Assembly (NCBI RefSeq): GCF_022095675.1
Contig: NZ_JAHYSG010000026.1
Span: 54,461 to 118,460, forward strand
DNA length: 64,000 bases
Direction: 5' to 3'
Source: Dactylosporangium sp. AC04546
GTDB lineage: Bacteria > Actinomycetota > Actinomycetes > Mycobacteriales > Micromonosporaceae
In this document: one piece after another, positions 28,151 through 35,976 of the stretch
How positions within the stretch are numbered: the stretch's first letter is position 1
Layout of the letters: each line of letters begins with the position of its first letter
Program-made: the position numbers and the translations under genes
The notes under the pieces: model-generated
Database searches by the model: none
What the model was told of the DNA's origin: nothing
What the model saw: the letters and a program-made list of their open reading frames with translations, nothing else

Positions 28151-28648
28151 GTGAGCATCCACGCGTCAGACCCGTTCGCCACGCCCGAGGAACTGCGCTC
28201 GCCGGTCCGCCGGCTGCGGGGGCGCCTGCCCGCCGCCGTCACCCTGTGGACGGCGAACCCGCGGCACGGCCTGACCGTGTCGTCGATGCTGGTCGCCGAC
28301 GGCGACCCGGGCCGGGTGCTCGGCCTCGTCGACGAGGAGAGCGACCTCTGGGAGGCGCTGGAGGAGAGCGGGCGGTTCGCCGTGACCCTGCTGGGCGAGG
28401 ACGACCGGCAGCTGGCCGACCGCTTCGCCGGCCTCATGCCGGCGCCCGGCGGCCTGTTCGCGACGGGTGACTGGCAGCCGACCGACTGGGGTCCGGTCAA
28501 GCCGGGGCAGACCTGGGCCGGGTGCCGGCTGGACGGGTCACGGCCATATGGCTGGTCGCTGCTGGTCGAGGCGACGATCGAGCACGTCGAGCTGATCGAG
28601 CCGGCGAGCGGCACGCTGCTGCACGAGCGGGGGCGGTACCGCCGGTAA
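28151..28648 (+). CDS. Flavin reductase-like domain protein
   Basis: A 165-residue FMN-binding split-barrel protein. Residues 10-160 show the pattern of the flavin reductase-like family: AVTLWTANPRHGLTVSSM binds FMN in homologues, and FAVTLLGEDDRQLADRFAG follows. Relatives either reduce free FMN/FAD or bind flavin for unknown partners. It starts with GTG 7 bp after the permease gene, without a strong ribosome-binding site, consistent with operon translation. Partner oxygenase not visible nearby. Confidence 0.85.
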   Translation: MSIHASDPFATPEELRSPVRRLRGRLPAAVTLWTANPRHGLTVSSMLVADGDPGRVLGLVDEESDLWEALEESGRFAVTLLGEDDRQLADRFAGLMPAPGGLFATGDWQPTDWGPVKPGQTWAGCRLDGSRPYGWSLLVEATIEHVELIEPASGTLLHERGRYRR

Positions 28649-28652
28649 ACGG

Positions 28653-28668
28653 TGTGACGGGTGTCACC
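28653..28668. promoter_or_regulatory. CRP/GlxR-like site upstream of the second symporter operon
   Basis: TGTGACGGGTGTCACC matches the CRP-family consensus TGTGA-N6-TCACA in nine of ten positions. It lies 58 bp before the -35 candidate at 28726. In Corynebacterium the CRP-type regulator GlxR controls acetate metabolism and the acetate carrier MctC, so a carbon-control site here is plausible. The dyad could also act as a weak terminator for the preceding gene. Confidence 0.45.
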
Positions 28669-28685
28669 CGGCGCACCGATCCTGC

Positions 28686-28709
28686 CGCTGGGCGCACCGC
28701 TGGGCACGG
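28686..28709 (+). promoter_or_regulatory. 12-bp direct repeats upstream of the symporter promoter
   Basis: CCGCTGGGC at 28686-28694 and 28698-28706, exactly 12 bp apart and ending 16 bp before the -35 candidate. Paired direct repeats in this position suit an activator of the LytTR type, such as the one encoded at 18876. Confidence 0.4.
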
Positions 28710-28725
28710 TCCCACGCGGAGATCT

Positions 28726-28753
28726 TCACCGATGCCTGCCGGGTTTCTACGGT
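28726..28753 (+). promoter_or_regulatory. Promoter of the second DUF485-symporter operon
   Basis: TTCACC (28726-28731) and TACGGT (28748-28753) with a 16-bp spacer. The expected leader is about 35 nt and contains AGGTGGTG before the ATG at 28793. Confidence 0.45.
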
Positions 28754-28792
28754 GCCCGTACCCACACCCCCAACGGCAGGTGGTGATCCCCC

Positions 28793-29137
28793 ATGAGCAC
28801 CGAGACGCCGGTGCCCGCGGGCACCGACGAGAACCGATACGTCGAGGTTGCCCGCAGTCCGGAGTTCGACACCCTGCGGCGCACGCTGCGCCGCTTCGTC
28901 TTCCCGGTATCCGCCGCGTTCCTCGTCTGGTACGCGCTGTACGTCCTCCTGTCCGCCTACGCCCGCGACTTCATGAGCACCAAGGTCGTCGGCCACATCA
29001 ACGTCGCGCTGATCTTCGGGCTGCTCCAGTTCGTGTCCACGTTCCTCATCGCCTGGCTCTACGTGCGGTACGCCGATCGCAGGATCGACCCGCTCGCTGA
29101 CGACCTGCGCGCCAAGATCGAGGGGAGCCCGGAGTGA
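28793..29137 (+). CDS. DUF485 membrane protein
   Basis: A 114-residue DUF485 protein with two transmembrane helices (about 40-60 and 75-95). The family motif [13 protein letters not shown] begins the first helix, and [12 protein letters not shown] ends the second. The symporter GTG overlaps its stop as GTGA. DUF485 proteins accompany acetate/pyruvate symporters and are thought to be accessory subunits. Expression is probably governed by the promoter at 28726-28753 and the two upstream sites. Confidence 0.9.
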   Translation: MSTETPVPAGTDENRYVEVARSPEFDTLRRTLRRFVFPVSAAFLVWYALYVLLSAYARDFMSTKVVGHINVALIFGLLQFVSTFLIAWLYVRYADRRIDPLADDLRAKIEGSPE

Positions 29138-30897
29138 ACGAGACGTACCTCGCCGTCTCCGCCACCACGACGCGCACGCTCACGCTGACGCTGTTCGTGG
29201 TGCTGGTGGCGGTCACGCTGGGCATCACCATCTGGGCCAGCCGGCAGACCCGCAGCGCCGCGGACTTCTACGCCGGCGGCCGCTCCTTCACCGGCTTCCA
29301 GAACGGCATGGCCATCGGCGGCGACTACATGTCGGCGGCGAGCTTCCTGGGCATCGCCGGCATCATCGCGCTGAACGGCTACGACGGCTTCCTGTACTCC
29401 ATCGGCTTCCTGGTCGCCTGGCTGGTGGCTCTGCTGCTGGTGGCCGAGCTGATGCGCAACTCCGGCCGGTACACCATGGCCGACGTGCTCGCCTTCCGCA
29501 TGCGGCAGGCGCCCGTCCGTACCGCCGGATCCATCTCCACGGTCGTGGTCTCGATCTTCTACCTGCTCGCCCAGATGGTCGGCGCGGGCGCCCTGGTGGC
29601 GCTCCTGCTCGGGATCAAGGCCGGCGACACGTTCCTCGGCATGAGCGCCGAGACGGCGAAGATCGTCACCATCGCCCTGATCGGCGTGCTCATGATCGTC
29701 TACGTGACGGTCGGTGGCATGAAGGGCACCACGTACGTGCAGATCGTCAAGGCGTTCATGCTGATGATCGGCGCGCTGCTGCTGACCCTGCTGGTGTTCG
29801 CGGCGTTCAAGTTCAACCTGTCGAGCCTGCTCGGCGAGGCCGCCGCGAAGTCCGGGCGCACCCCGCCGGAGTCGTTCCTGCAGCCCGGTCTGCGCTACGG
29901 CCGGGAGTTCGCCGGCAACGCGGCCGCCACGCTGGCGAGCAAGCTCGACCTGATCTCGCTCGGCCTGGCCCTGGTCCTCGGTACCGCCGGCCTGCCCCAC
30001 ATTTTGATCCGCTTCTACACGGTCCCGAGCGCCAAGGTTGCTCGCAAGAGCGTCGTCTGGGCGATCGGCATCATCGGCGTCTTCTACCTGATGACGCTGG
30101 CCCTCGGCTTCGGCGCCGCGGCGCTGGTCGGCCGGCAGGCCATCCTCGCCCAGGACCCCGGCGGCAACACCGCCGCGCCACAGCTCGCCGAGGCACTCGG
30201 GAAGCGGTACCTCGGCGGCGACTTCGGCGGATCACTGCTCCTGGCGGTGATCGCGGCCGTAGCCTTCGCCACGATCCTGGCGGTCGTCGCCGGCCTCACC
30301 CTCGCCTCGTCGTCCTCGCTCGCCCACGACCTCTACGCCAACGTGGTCAAGCGCGGGGAGACGACGGAGCGGCAGGAGGTCGTCGTCGCGCGGTACGCCG
30401 CCTTCGTCATCGGCGCCGTGGCCATCGTCCTCGGCATCTTCGCCCGCAACCTCAACGTCGCCTTCCTGGTGGCGCTGGCGTTCGCGATCGCCGCGTCGGC
30501 GAACCTGCCGGCCATCCTCTTCTCCCTCTTCTGGAAGAAGTTCAACACCCGCGGCGCCACCTGGGGCATCTACGCCGGCCTGCTGTCGGCGGTCGGCGTG
30601 GTGCTGCTCAGCCCGATCGCCTGGGGCGGTGTGAGCGACGCGCGCATGCCGGCGACGCTCAACGCGGCCCAGGCGAAGACCTGTGGCGTGGCACAGGACT
30701 CGAAGGCGGTCTCCAACCCGACGGCGCTGTTCAGCTGCACCACGGCCGCGCCGATCCCGCTGGAGAACCCGGGCCTGATCTCGATTCCGATCGGGTTCAT
30801 CTTCGCCGCACTGGGCGCGCTCACCAGCAAGGAGCGCAACCCCGACAAGTACGCCGAGCTGGAGGCCCGCTCGCTCACCGGCGCGGGCGCCCACTAA
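29134..30897 (+). CDS. Cation/acetate symporter
   Basis: A 587-residue SSS-family transporter with about 13 transmembrane helices. [19 protein letters not shown] and [18 protein letters not shown] are close to ActP/MctC acetate and monocarboxylate carriers. A hydrophilic loop with a Cys pair (residues ~510-540, TCGVAQ and SCTT) precedes the last helix. Coupled to the DUF485 gene by a GTGA overlap. It is a better family match than the first symporter at 23898, so acetate/pyruvate is the most likely substrate here. A strong terminator follows. Confidence 0.93.
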   Translation: MNETYLAVSATTTRTLTLTLFVVLVAVTLGITIWASRQTRSAADFYAGGRSFTGFQNGMAIGGDYMSAASFLGIAGIIALNGYDGFLYSIGFLVAWLVALLLVAELMRNSGRYTMADVLAFRMRQAPVRTAGSISTVVVSIFYLLAQMVGAGALVALLLGIKAGDTFLGMSAETAKIVTIALIGVLMIVYVTVGGMKGTTYVQIVKAFMLMIGALLLTLLVFAAFKFNLSSLLGEAAAKSGRTPPESFLQPGLRYGREFAGNAAATLASKLDLISLGLALVLGTAGLPHILIRFYTVPSAKVARKSVVWAIGIIGVFYLMTLALGFGAAALVGRQAILAQDPGGNTAAPQLAEALGKRYLGGDFGGSLLLAVIAAVAFATILAVVAGLTLASSSSLAHDLYANVVKRGETTERQEVVVARYAAFVIGAVAIVLGIFARNLNVAFLVALAFAIAASANLPAILFSLFWKKFNTRGATWGIYAGLLSAVGVVLLSPIAWGGVSDARMPATLNAAQAKTCGVAQDSKAVSNPTALFSCTTAAPIPLENPGLISIPIGFIFAALGALTSKERNPDKYAELEARSLTGAGAH

Positions 30898-30902
30898 GGC
30901 AG

Positions 30903-30945
30903 TGTGCCGGGACCGGGGGCACCGCCGATCCCCGGTCCCGGCGCA
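30903..30945 (+). terminator. Terminator after the acetate symporter
   Basis: Perfect 12-bp core stem CCGGGACCGGGG (30907-30918) / CCCCGGTCCCGG (30930-30941), extended by GTG / CAC across a small bulge. It starts 6 bp after the symporter stop. Confidence 0.75.
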
Positions 30946-30965
30946 CCTTCGCTAGGCTGTTGTTC

Positions 30966-31934
30966 ATGGTCGTTGCGCAGCGTTACGGCGAGGGACACCG
31001 GATCCTCCTCACCGGCGGAGCCGGTTTTGTCGGGTCTCACCTCGCCGATGCCCTGATCGCCCGGGGAGCGCACGTTGTCGTGATCGACAACTTCCTCACC
31101 GGCAGTAAGGACAACGTCGCACACCTCGTCGACCACCCTCGATTCACGCTCGTCGAGGCCGACGTCAGCGAGCCGCTGCCGGCCGCCGACGCGCTCGCCG
31201 GCCGGTTCGACGCGATCATGCACTTCGCGTCGCCGGCCAGCCCGACCGACTTCGCCGACCTGCCGGTGGAGATCCTGCGGGTCGGTTCGGTCGCCACCCT
31301 GCAACTGCTCGACCGCGCGGTGGCCGACGGCGCCCGGTTCATCCTCGCCTCGACCTCCGAGGCCTACGGCGACCCGTTGGTCCACCCGCAGCCGGAGACC
31401 TACTGGGGCAACGTCAACCCGATCGGCATCCGCAGCGTCTACGACGAGGCCAAGCGCTTCGCCGAGGCGGCGACGATGGGCTACCACCGCCGCCACGGCG
31501 CCGACGTCGGCATCGTGCGGATCTTCAACACCTACGGCGAGCGCATGCGGCCCGACGACGGGCGGGCGATCCCGACCTTCATCTCACAGGCCCTGCGCAA
31601 CGAGCCGATCACCGTGCACGGCTCCGGTACCCAGACCCGGTCGATCTGCCACGTGTCCGATCTCGTGCGCGGGATCCTCCTGCTGCTCGACTCGACCGAG
31701 ACGGGCCCGATCAACTGTGGCACCGAGCACGAGATGACCATGCTCGAGCTCGCCGACTCGATCGTGCGGCTATCCGACAGCACGTCCCGCGTGTCGCTCG
31801 TCGCCCGCACGGCCGACGACCCGGAGCGCCGGCGGCCCGATCTCAGCAAGGCCCGTGAACTGCTCGGATACGAGCCGCTCGTCGGCCCGGAGGAGGGCCT
31901 CGGGCGCACGGTCGCCTACTTCCGCGGCCGGTAA
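30966..31934 (+). CDS. UDP-glucuronate decarboxylase-like NAD-dependent epimerase/dehydratase
   Basis: A 322-residue extended short-chain dehydrogenase from ATG at 30966. The NAD site GGAGFVGSHL (about residue 17) and the catalytic Tyr-x3-Lys in SVYDEAKRF are present. The stretches STSEAYGDPLVHPQ and YWGNVNPIG, and IFNTYGERMRPDDGRAIP, are those of UXS-type enzymes that make UDP-xylose from UDP-glucuronate; a related dTDP-sugar enzyme cannot be excluded. A -10-like TAGGCT ends 7 bp before the ATG. The LCP genes downstream suggest a role in wall glycans. Confidence 0.85.
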   Translation: MVVAQRYGEGHRILLTGGAGFVGSHLADALIARGAHVVVIDNFLTGSKDNVAHLVDHPRFTLVEADVSEPLPAADALAGRFDAIMHFASPASPTDFADLPVEILRVGSVATLQLLDRAVADGARFILASTSEAYGDPLVHPQPETYWGNVNPIGIRSVYDEAKRFAEAATMGYHRRHGADVGIVRIFNTYGERMRPDDGRAIPTFISQALRNEPITVHGSGTQTRSICHVSDLVRGILLLLDSTETGPINCGTEHEMTMLELADSIVRLSDSTSRVSLVARTADDPERRRPDLSKARELLGYEPLVGPEEGLGRTVAYFRGR

Positions 31935-32005
31935 CTCTCCCTGGATCGTGCCGCGCCCGTCGCGGTTACGTGGCGTGGCGGCGGTGGATTCGTATCGTGG
32001 GTTTC

Positions 32006-33247
32006 ATGCCCAACACGCCTGCCTCCAACGGCCCCTCCTCGGGCCGCGCCTCGGTGCCCGGCGCGCTCGCACCCACCTCGGGCGCCCGCGCCCGAGTATC
32101 CGGTGCCAGCGCGCCGACCAGCCCGGCCAGCGCCGGGGTCTACGGCCGGCCGGCCGGAGGCGGGAACGTTCCGCCGCCGCGCGTCGGGAACCAGTACTCC
32201 GGGAGGAAGAAGATCCGCCCGCGCTGGGGCCGCATCGCCCTGGTCGCCGGGCTGGCCGTCCTCGCCCTGGCCCTGCTGGCCGGTCTGGGCGGCTTCATCT
32301 ATTACAAGCACGTCGACTCCGGCCTGCAGCGCGAGGACCCGTTCGCCGACATCACCGGCGGTCGTCCGCCGAAGGTGGCCGACGGCGCGCTGAACATCCT
32401 GCTGCTCGGCAGCGACTCGCGCGACCCCGACAACAAGGGCAAGGCCGGGGAGTGGCGCACCGACACGATGATCGTCCTGCACATCCCGAAGAGCCACGAC
32501 AAGGCGTACCTCGTGTCGATGCCGCGTGACCTCTACGTGCACGTGCCGAAGAGCAAGGCCAACCCGCAGTACGGCGACACGATGGCCAAGCTCAACGCGT
32601 CGTTCTCGTGGGGTGGCACGCCGCTGACCGTCCAGACGATCGAGGAGTACACCAAGGTCCGCATGGACCACGTCGTGCTCATCGACTTCGCGGGCTTCAA
32701 GCAGGTCATCGACGCGCTCGGCGGCATCGACATGAACGTCGAGAAGGACATCACCTCGATCCACCCGCCCAAGCGGCAGTTCAAGAAGGGCATGAACCAC
32801 CTCAACGGTGACGAGGCCCTCGACTACGCGCGGCAGCGCTACCAGTTCGCCGACGGCGACTTCGCCCGCATGCGTCACCAGCAGGAGATGATGAAGGCCA
32901 TCCTCGACAAGGCCGTCAGCTCCGGCACGGTGACCAACCCCGGCAAGCTCAACGCGTTCATCAAGGCGATCACCAAGGCGATCACGGTCGACAAGGACTT
33001 CTCGATCGCCGACATGGCGCTGCAGTTCCGCAACCTGCGCAGCGACGACCTGACCTTCCTGGTCAGCCCGCACGACGGCAGCAAGAAGATCAACGGTGAG
33101 GACGTCGTCGTGCCGAACAAGGAGAAGGCCGACGCGCTGTACACCGCGATGCGCAACGACAAGATGGCCGACTGGGCGGCGGCGACGCAGCCGAAGCCGA
33201 GCGGCTCCGCCCAGCCTTCGACCAAGGCATCGACCAAATCGAAGTGA
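32006..33247 (+). CDS. LytR-CpsA-Psr (LCP) family protein, first copy
   Basis: A 413-residue type II membrane protein. A Ser/Ala/Pro-rich cytoplasmic tail (about 1-75) precedes one membrane helix (about 78-100) and an extracytoplasmic LCP domain with GSDSRD, RTDTMIVLHI, SMPRDLYV and ALDYARQR, which bind the polyprenyl-pyrophosphate donor and Mg2+. LCP enzymes ligate glycopolymers to peptidoglycan. ATG at 32006 is chosen because TATCGT ends 7 bp before it. The C-terminus is Ser/Lys-rich. A paralogue follows 205 bp later. Confidence 0.93.
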   Translation: MPNTPASNGPSSGRASVPGALAPTSGARARVSGASAPTSPASAGVYGRPAGGGNVPPPRVGNQYSGRKKIRPRWGRIALVAGLAVLALALLAGLGGFIYYKHVDSGLQREDPFADITGGRPPKVADGALNILLLGSDSRDPDNKGKAGEWRTDTMIVLHIPKSHDKAYLVSMPRDLYVHVPKSKANPQYGDTMAKLNASFSWGGTPLTVQTIEEYTKVRMDHVVLIDFAGFKQVIDALGGIDMNVEKDITSIHPPKRQFKKGMNHLNGDEALDYARQRYQFADGDFARMRHQQEMMKAILDKAVSSGTVTNPGKLNAFIKAITKAITVDKDFSIADMALQFRNLRSDDLTFLVSPHDGSKKINGEDVVVPNKEKADALYTAMRNDKMADWAAATQPKPSGSAQPSTKASTKSK

Positions 33248-33260
33248 TATTTCGGGCATT

Positions 33261-33300
33261 CCCGGGCATGTCCCCTCTTCGGGAGGGTTGCATGCCCGGG
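33261..33300 (+). terminator. Terminator with nested stem after first LCP gene
   Basis: Perfect outer stem CCCGGGCATG (33261-33270) / CATGCCCGGG (33291-33300) encloses an inner stem CCCTC / GAGGG with a TTCGG loop. It starts 13 bp past the stop. The rest of the 205-bp gap holds -10-like TAGACT (33397-33402) and TAGATT (33407-33412), likely promoters of the second LCP gene. Confidence 0.75.
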
Positions 33301-33452
33301 CTGTCGTATAGATCTCATTGCCTTACCCACGGCAACCGAGTAGAAAATCGGCTGCTTGCCGGTTTCCGCGGGTGCGCATTCTCCGCGCCCCGAACGTAGA
33401 CTCGGATAGATTCCCGCCCGCTGATGTCAGGGCGGCTTCTCGGGGGCGGTAG

Positions 33453-34706
33453 ATGGAGGACAAAGCGCCCGACGCGACCGGCGTCGAAGCGGAAGAGGCG
33501 GATAAGGTCGAAGTGCCCGAAACGACGGGAACGACCGAAATCGCGGATGACGCTGCGCCGGAACAGCCCGTCATCGACCTCGGTGAGGACGTCAGTCCGC
33601 CCAAGCCGAAGAAGAAGGCCAACAAGCGGAAGCTCCCGGGTCGCGACCCGGCCTGGGCCAAGGCGCTCATCGTCTTCGGCGCCGTGATCGTCCTGATCGC
33701 CGGCACCGCCCTGGCCGGCACCCAGTTCCTCGAACGGCGCTACAGCGGCAGCGTCCACCAGGAGACGCTGCTCGGCGACAAGTCCCGCGTCGGCGGTGAA
33801 AACCCGGAGGAGCGCCAGAGCGAGGTCAAGGGCCCGCTCAACTTCCTGCTCCTCGGCTCCGACGCGCGGGCGCTCGACCCCGAGGACGGCTCGCGCTCCG
33901 ACTCGATCATCATCGTGCACATCCCGGCCAGCCTCGACCGGGCCTATCTGCTGTCGATCCCCCGCGACCTGCGGGTGCGGATTCCGGCGTTCCCGGAGAC
34001 CGGCTTCGACGGCGCCGCACACGAGAAGATCAACGGCGCGTTCCAGTACGGTGGCGGCGGCAAGGGCGGCGTCCAGCTGCTCGCCGAGACGCTGACCGGG
34101 CTGCTCGGCATCCGCTTCGACGGCGCCGCGATCGTCAACTTCGACGGCTTCAAGGCCGCCGTCGACCTGCTCGGCGGCGTCGACATGTGCATCGACCAGA
34201 AGGTGACGTCGATCCACCTCGGCTACGACGAGAACGGCAACTACAAGGACCCGACCAAGGGCGGCCGCCCGGCCGTCTACGACGCCGGCTGCCACCACCT
34301 GGAGTCCTGGCAGGCCCTCGACCTGGTCCGGCAGCGCAAGAGCCTGGCCAACGGCGACTACGACCGCCAGAAGAACCAGCAGAAGTTCATCCGGGCGCTG
34401 CTCGACAAGGCCCAGAAGAAGGACCTCACGACCAACCCGATCGCGCTCGACAAGTTCATCCGGGTCATCGGCCAGGCGCTCACCGTCGACACCAACGGCG
34501 TGTCGCTCGCCGACCTGATGTTCGGGCTGCGCAAGGTGAGCCCCGACAACCTCATCGGGCTCCAGGTGCCGTCCGAGCCGCAGGACATCGGGGGGTATTC
34601 GTACGTGGTGGGCCTGCCCGATGCGGAGGCCCTCTACGCGGCGATGCGTGAGGACCGGCTCGACTCGTGGGCGGTCGAGAACCCGACCTGGGTCAACCAC
34701 ATGTAG
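33453..34706 (+). CDS. LytR-CpsA-Psr (LCP) family protein, second copy
   Basis: A 417-residue paralogue of the protein at 32006. An acidic then basic cytoplasmic tail (about 1-65) leads into one membrane helix (about 70-90) and the LCP domain: GSDARALD, RSDSIIIVHI, SIPRDLRV and ALDLVRQRKS. The domain carries an extra loop (about 245-290) with two cysteines (VDMCIDQ and AGCHH) that could form an extracellular disulfide. It probably ligates a different glycopolymer or acts redundantly. Its own promoter region follows the terminator of the first copy. Confidence 0.93.
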   Translation: MEDKAPDATGVEAEEADKVEVPETTGTTEIADDAAPEQPVIDLGEDVSPPKPKKKANKRKLPGRDPAWAKALIVFGAVIVLIAGTALAGTQFLERRYSGSVHQETLLGDKSRVGGENPEERQSEVKGPLNFLLLGSDARALDPEDGSRSDSIIIVHIPASLDRAYLLSIPRDLRVRIPAFPETGFDGAAHEKINGAFQYGGGGKGGVQLLAETLTGLLGIRFDGAAIVNFDGFKAAVDLLGGVDMCIDQKVTSIHLGYDENGNYKDPTKGGRPAVYDAGCHHLESWQALDLVRQRKSLANGDYDRQKNQQKFIRALLDKAQKKDLTTNPIALDKFIRVIGQALTVDTNGVSLADLMFGLRKVSPDNLIGLQVPSEPQDIGGYSYVVGLPDAEALYAAMREDRLDSWAVENPTWVNHM

Positions 34707-34726
34707 CTGGCCTGTAGCCTGGCAAG

Positions 34727-35065
34727 GTGTTCAGGGGATCATCCGTGCCGGCCATCGCCGTTGCCGACGTCAAGAACGACGCCTACCTCCTCGACGTGCG
34801 CGAGGACGACGAGTGGACCGCCGGCCACGCGCCGGGCGCGGTGCACATGCCGATGATGCAGATCCCGGCCCGGATCGCGGAGATCCCGGCCGACCGCGAC
34901 GTGGTCGTCGTCTGCCGGGTCGGCGGGCGCTCCGCGCAGGTGGTCGCGTTCCTCCAGCAGAACGGGCTGGAGCGCACGATCAACCTCAACGGCGGCATGC
35001 AGGACTGGGCCGCCGCCGGGCGGGCGATGGTGAGCGAGGACGGCGGTGCTCCAAGAGTCGCCTGA
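34727..35065 (+). CDS. Single-domain rhodanese
   Basis: A 112-residue rhodanese domain. The active-site loop CRVGGRSAQ has the catalytic Cys (near residue 65), and LDVREDDEWTAGHAPGAVH is the conserved entry motif. It could transfer sulfane sulfur from thiosulfate or a persulfide to an acceptor; the partner is unknown. A -10-like TAGCCT (34715-34720) ends 6 bp before the GTG, so it is probably leaderless. The last 20 bp overlap the following glycerophosphodiesterase gene. Confidence 0.9.
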   Translation: MFRGSSVPAIAVADVKNDAYLLDVREDDEWTAGHAPGAVHMPMMQIPARIAEIPADRDVVVVCRVGGRSAQVVAFLQQNGLERTINLNGGMQDWAAAGRAMVSEDGGAPRVA

Positions 35066-35888
35066 GCGGCCGCTCGTGTTCGCGCACCGCGGCTCCTCGC
35101 AGCGGTTCGCCGAGCACACCCTCGACGCATATCTCCTCGCCATCGAGGAGGGAGCCGACGGCCTCGAGTGCGACGTTCGGCTCACCCGTGACGGTCACCT
35201 GGTCTGCCTCCACGACTCCCGCATCGACCGCACCAGCGACGGCAGCGGCCGGGTCAGCGTGCAGACGCTCGCCGAGCTCGACCGCTTCGACTTCAGCTCC
35301 TGGAAGCCGCAGCTGCCCGACTCGCCCGATGAGCTGATCGTCGAGCGCCGGCTGGTCGACGACGGCTGGCGGGGCCGCGTGCTCACCCTCGACCGGCTGC
35401 TCGGCCTGGCCACCGACGCCGGCCGGCCGATGCGCCTGCTCATCGAGACCAAGCATCCGACCCGCTACGGGAGTGCGGTGGAGCTTTCACTGCTCCAGCT
35501 GCTTCGGCGGTACGGGCTGGAGCGTCCCGATCCGGACCGGGCGCTGCAGGTGACGGTGATGTCGTTCTCGTCGACGGCGATCCGCCGCGTCCGTCAGCGC
35601 GCGCCGTCGCTGCCGACGGTGATGCTCATCGACGTCTGGTCCGTGCCGGGCCGGATCGGCTACATGCCCCTCGGCAGCACGATCGCCGGCCCGGGCGTGC
35701 AGCTGCTGCGCGCCTCACCCGACCTCGTGGAGCGCCTGCATCGGCGGGGCTTCCAGGTGTACGTCTGGACGGTCAACGAGCCCGACGAGGTCGACCTGGT
35801 CGTCAAGCTCAGGGTCGACGGCATCATCTCGGACCGCCCCGCGTACGTCATCGACCGGCTGCGGGAAATTGGCCTTCGGAATCCGTAG
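35046..35888 (+). CDS. Glycerophosphodiester phosphodiesterase
   Basis: A 280-residue GDPD-fold enzyme that hydrolyses glycerophosphodiesters to glycerol-3-phosphate and an alcohol. VFAHRGSSQRFAEHTLDAY carries the catalytic His and the Glu metal ligand; DGLECDVRLTRDGHLVCLHD has the Glu-x-Asp ligands and second His. There is no signal peptide, so it is cytoplasmic. GTG at 35046 lies inside the rhodanese gene, which indicates coupled translation. Confidence 0.92.
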   Translation: MLQESPERPLVFAHRGSSQRFAEHTLDAYLLAIEEGADGLECDVRLTRDGHLVCLHDSRIDRTSDGSGRVSVQTLAELDRFDFSSWKPQLPDSPDELIVERRLVDDGWRGRVLTLDRLLGLATDAGRPMRLLIETKHPTRYGSAVELSLLQLLRRYGLERPDPDRALQVTVMSFSSTAIRRVRQRAPSLPTVMLIDVWSVPGRIGYMPLGSTIAGPGVQLLRASPDLVERLHRRGFQVYVWTVNEPDEVDLVVKLRVDGIISDRPAYVIDRLREIGLRNP

Positions 35889-35976
35889 CGCCTGCGGCGG
35901 TGCTCGACTGATTCACGTCTCAACAACTTTGCTCGACAACCTTTCAAAGCCGCCCGCGGCGAGGCAGACTCCAATC

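Noticed and set aside
17683..30897. Natural-product gene cluster suggested by regulators plus an ABC exporter
   Set aside because: No polyketide, peptide synthetase, terpene or RiPP core enzyme is present anywhere in the window.
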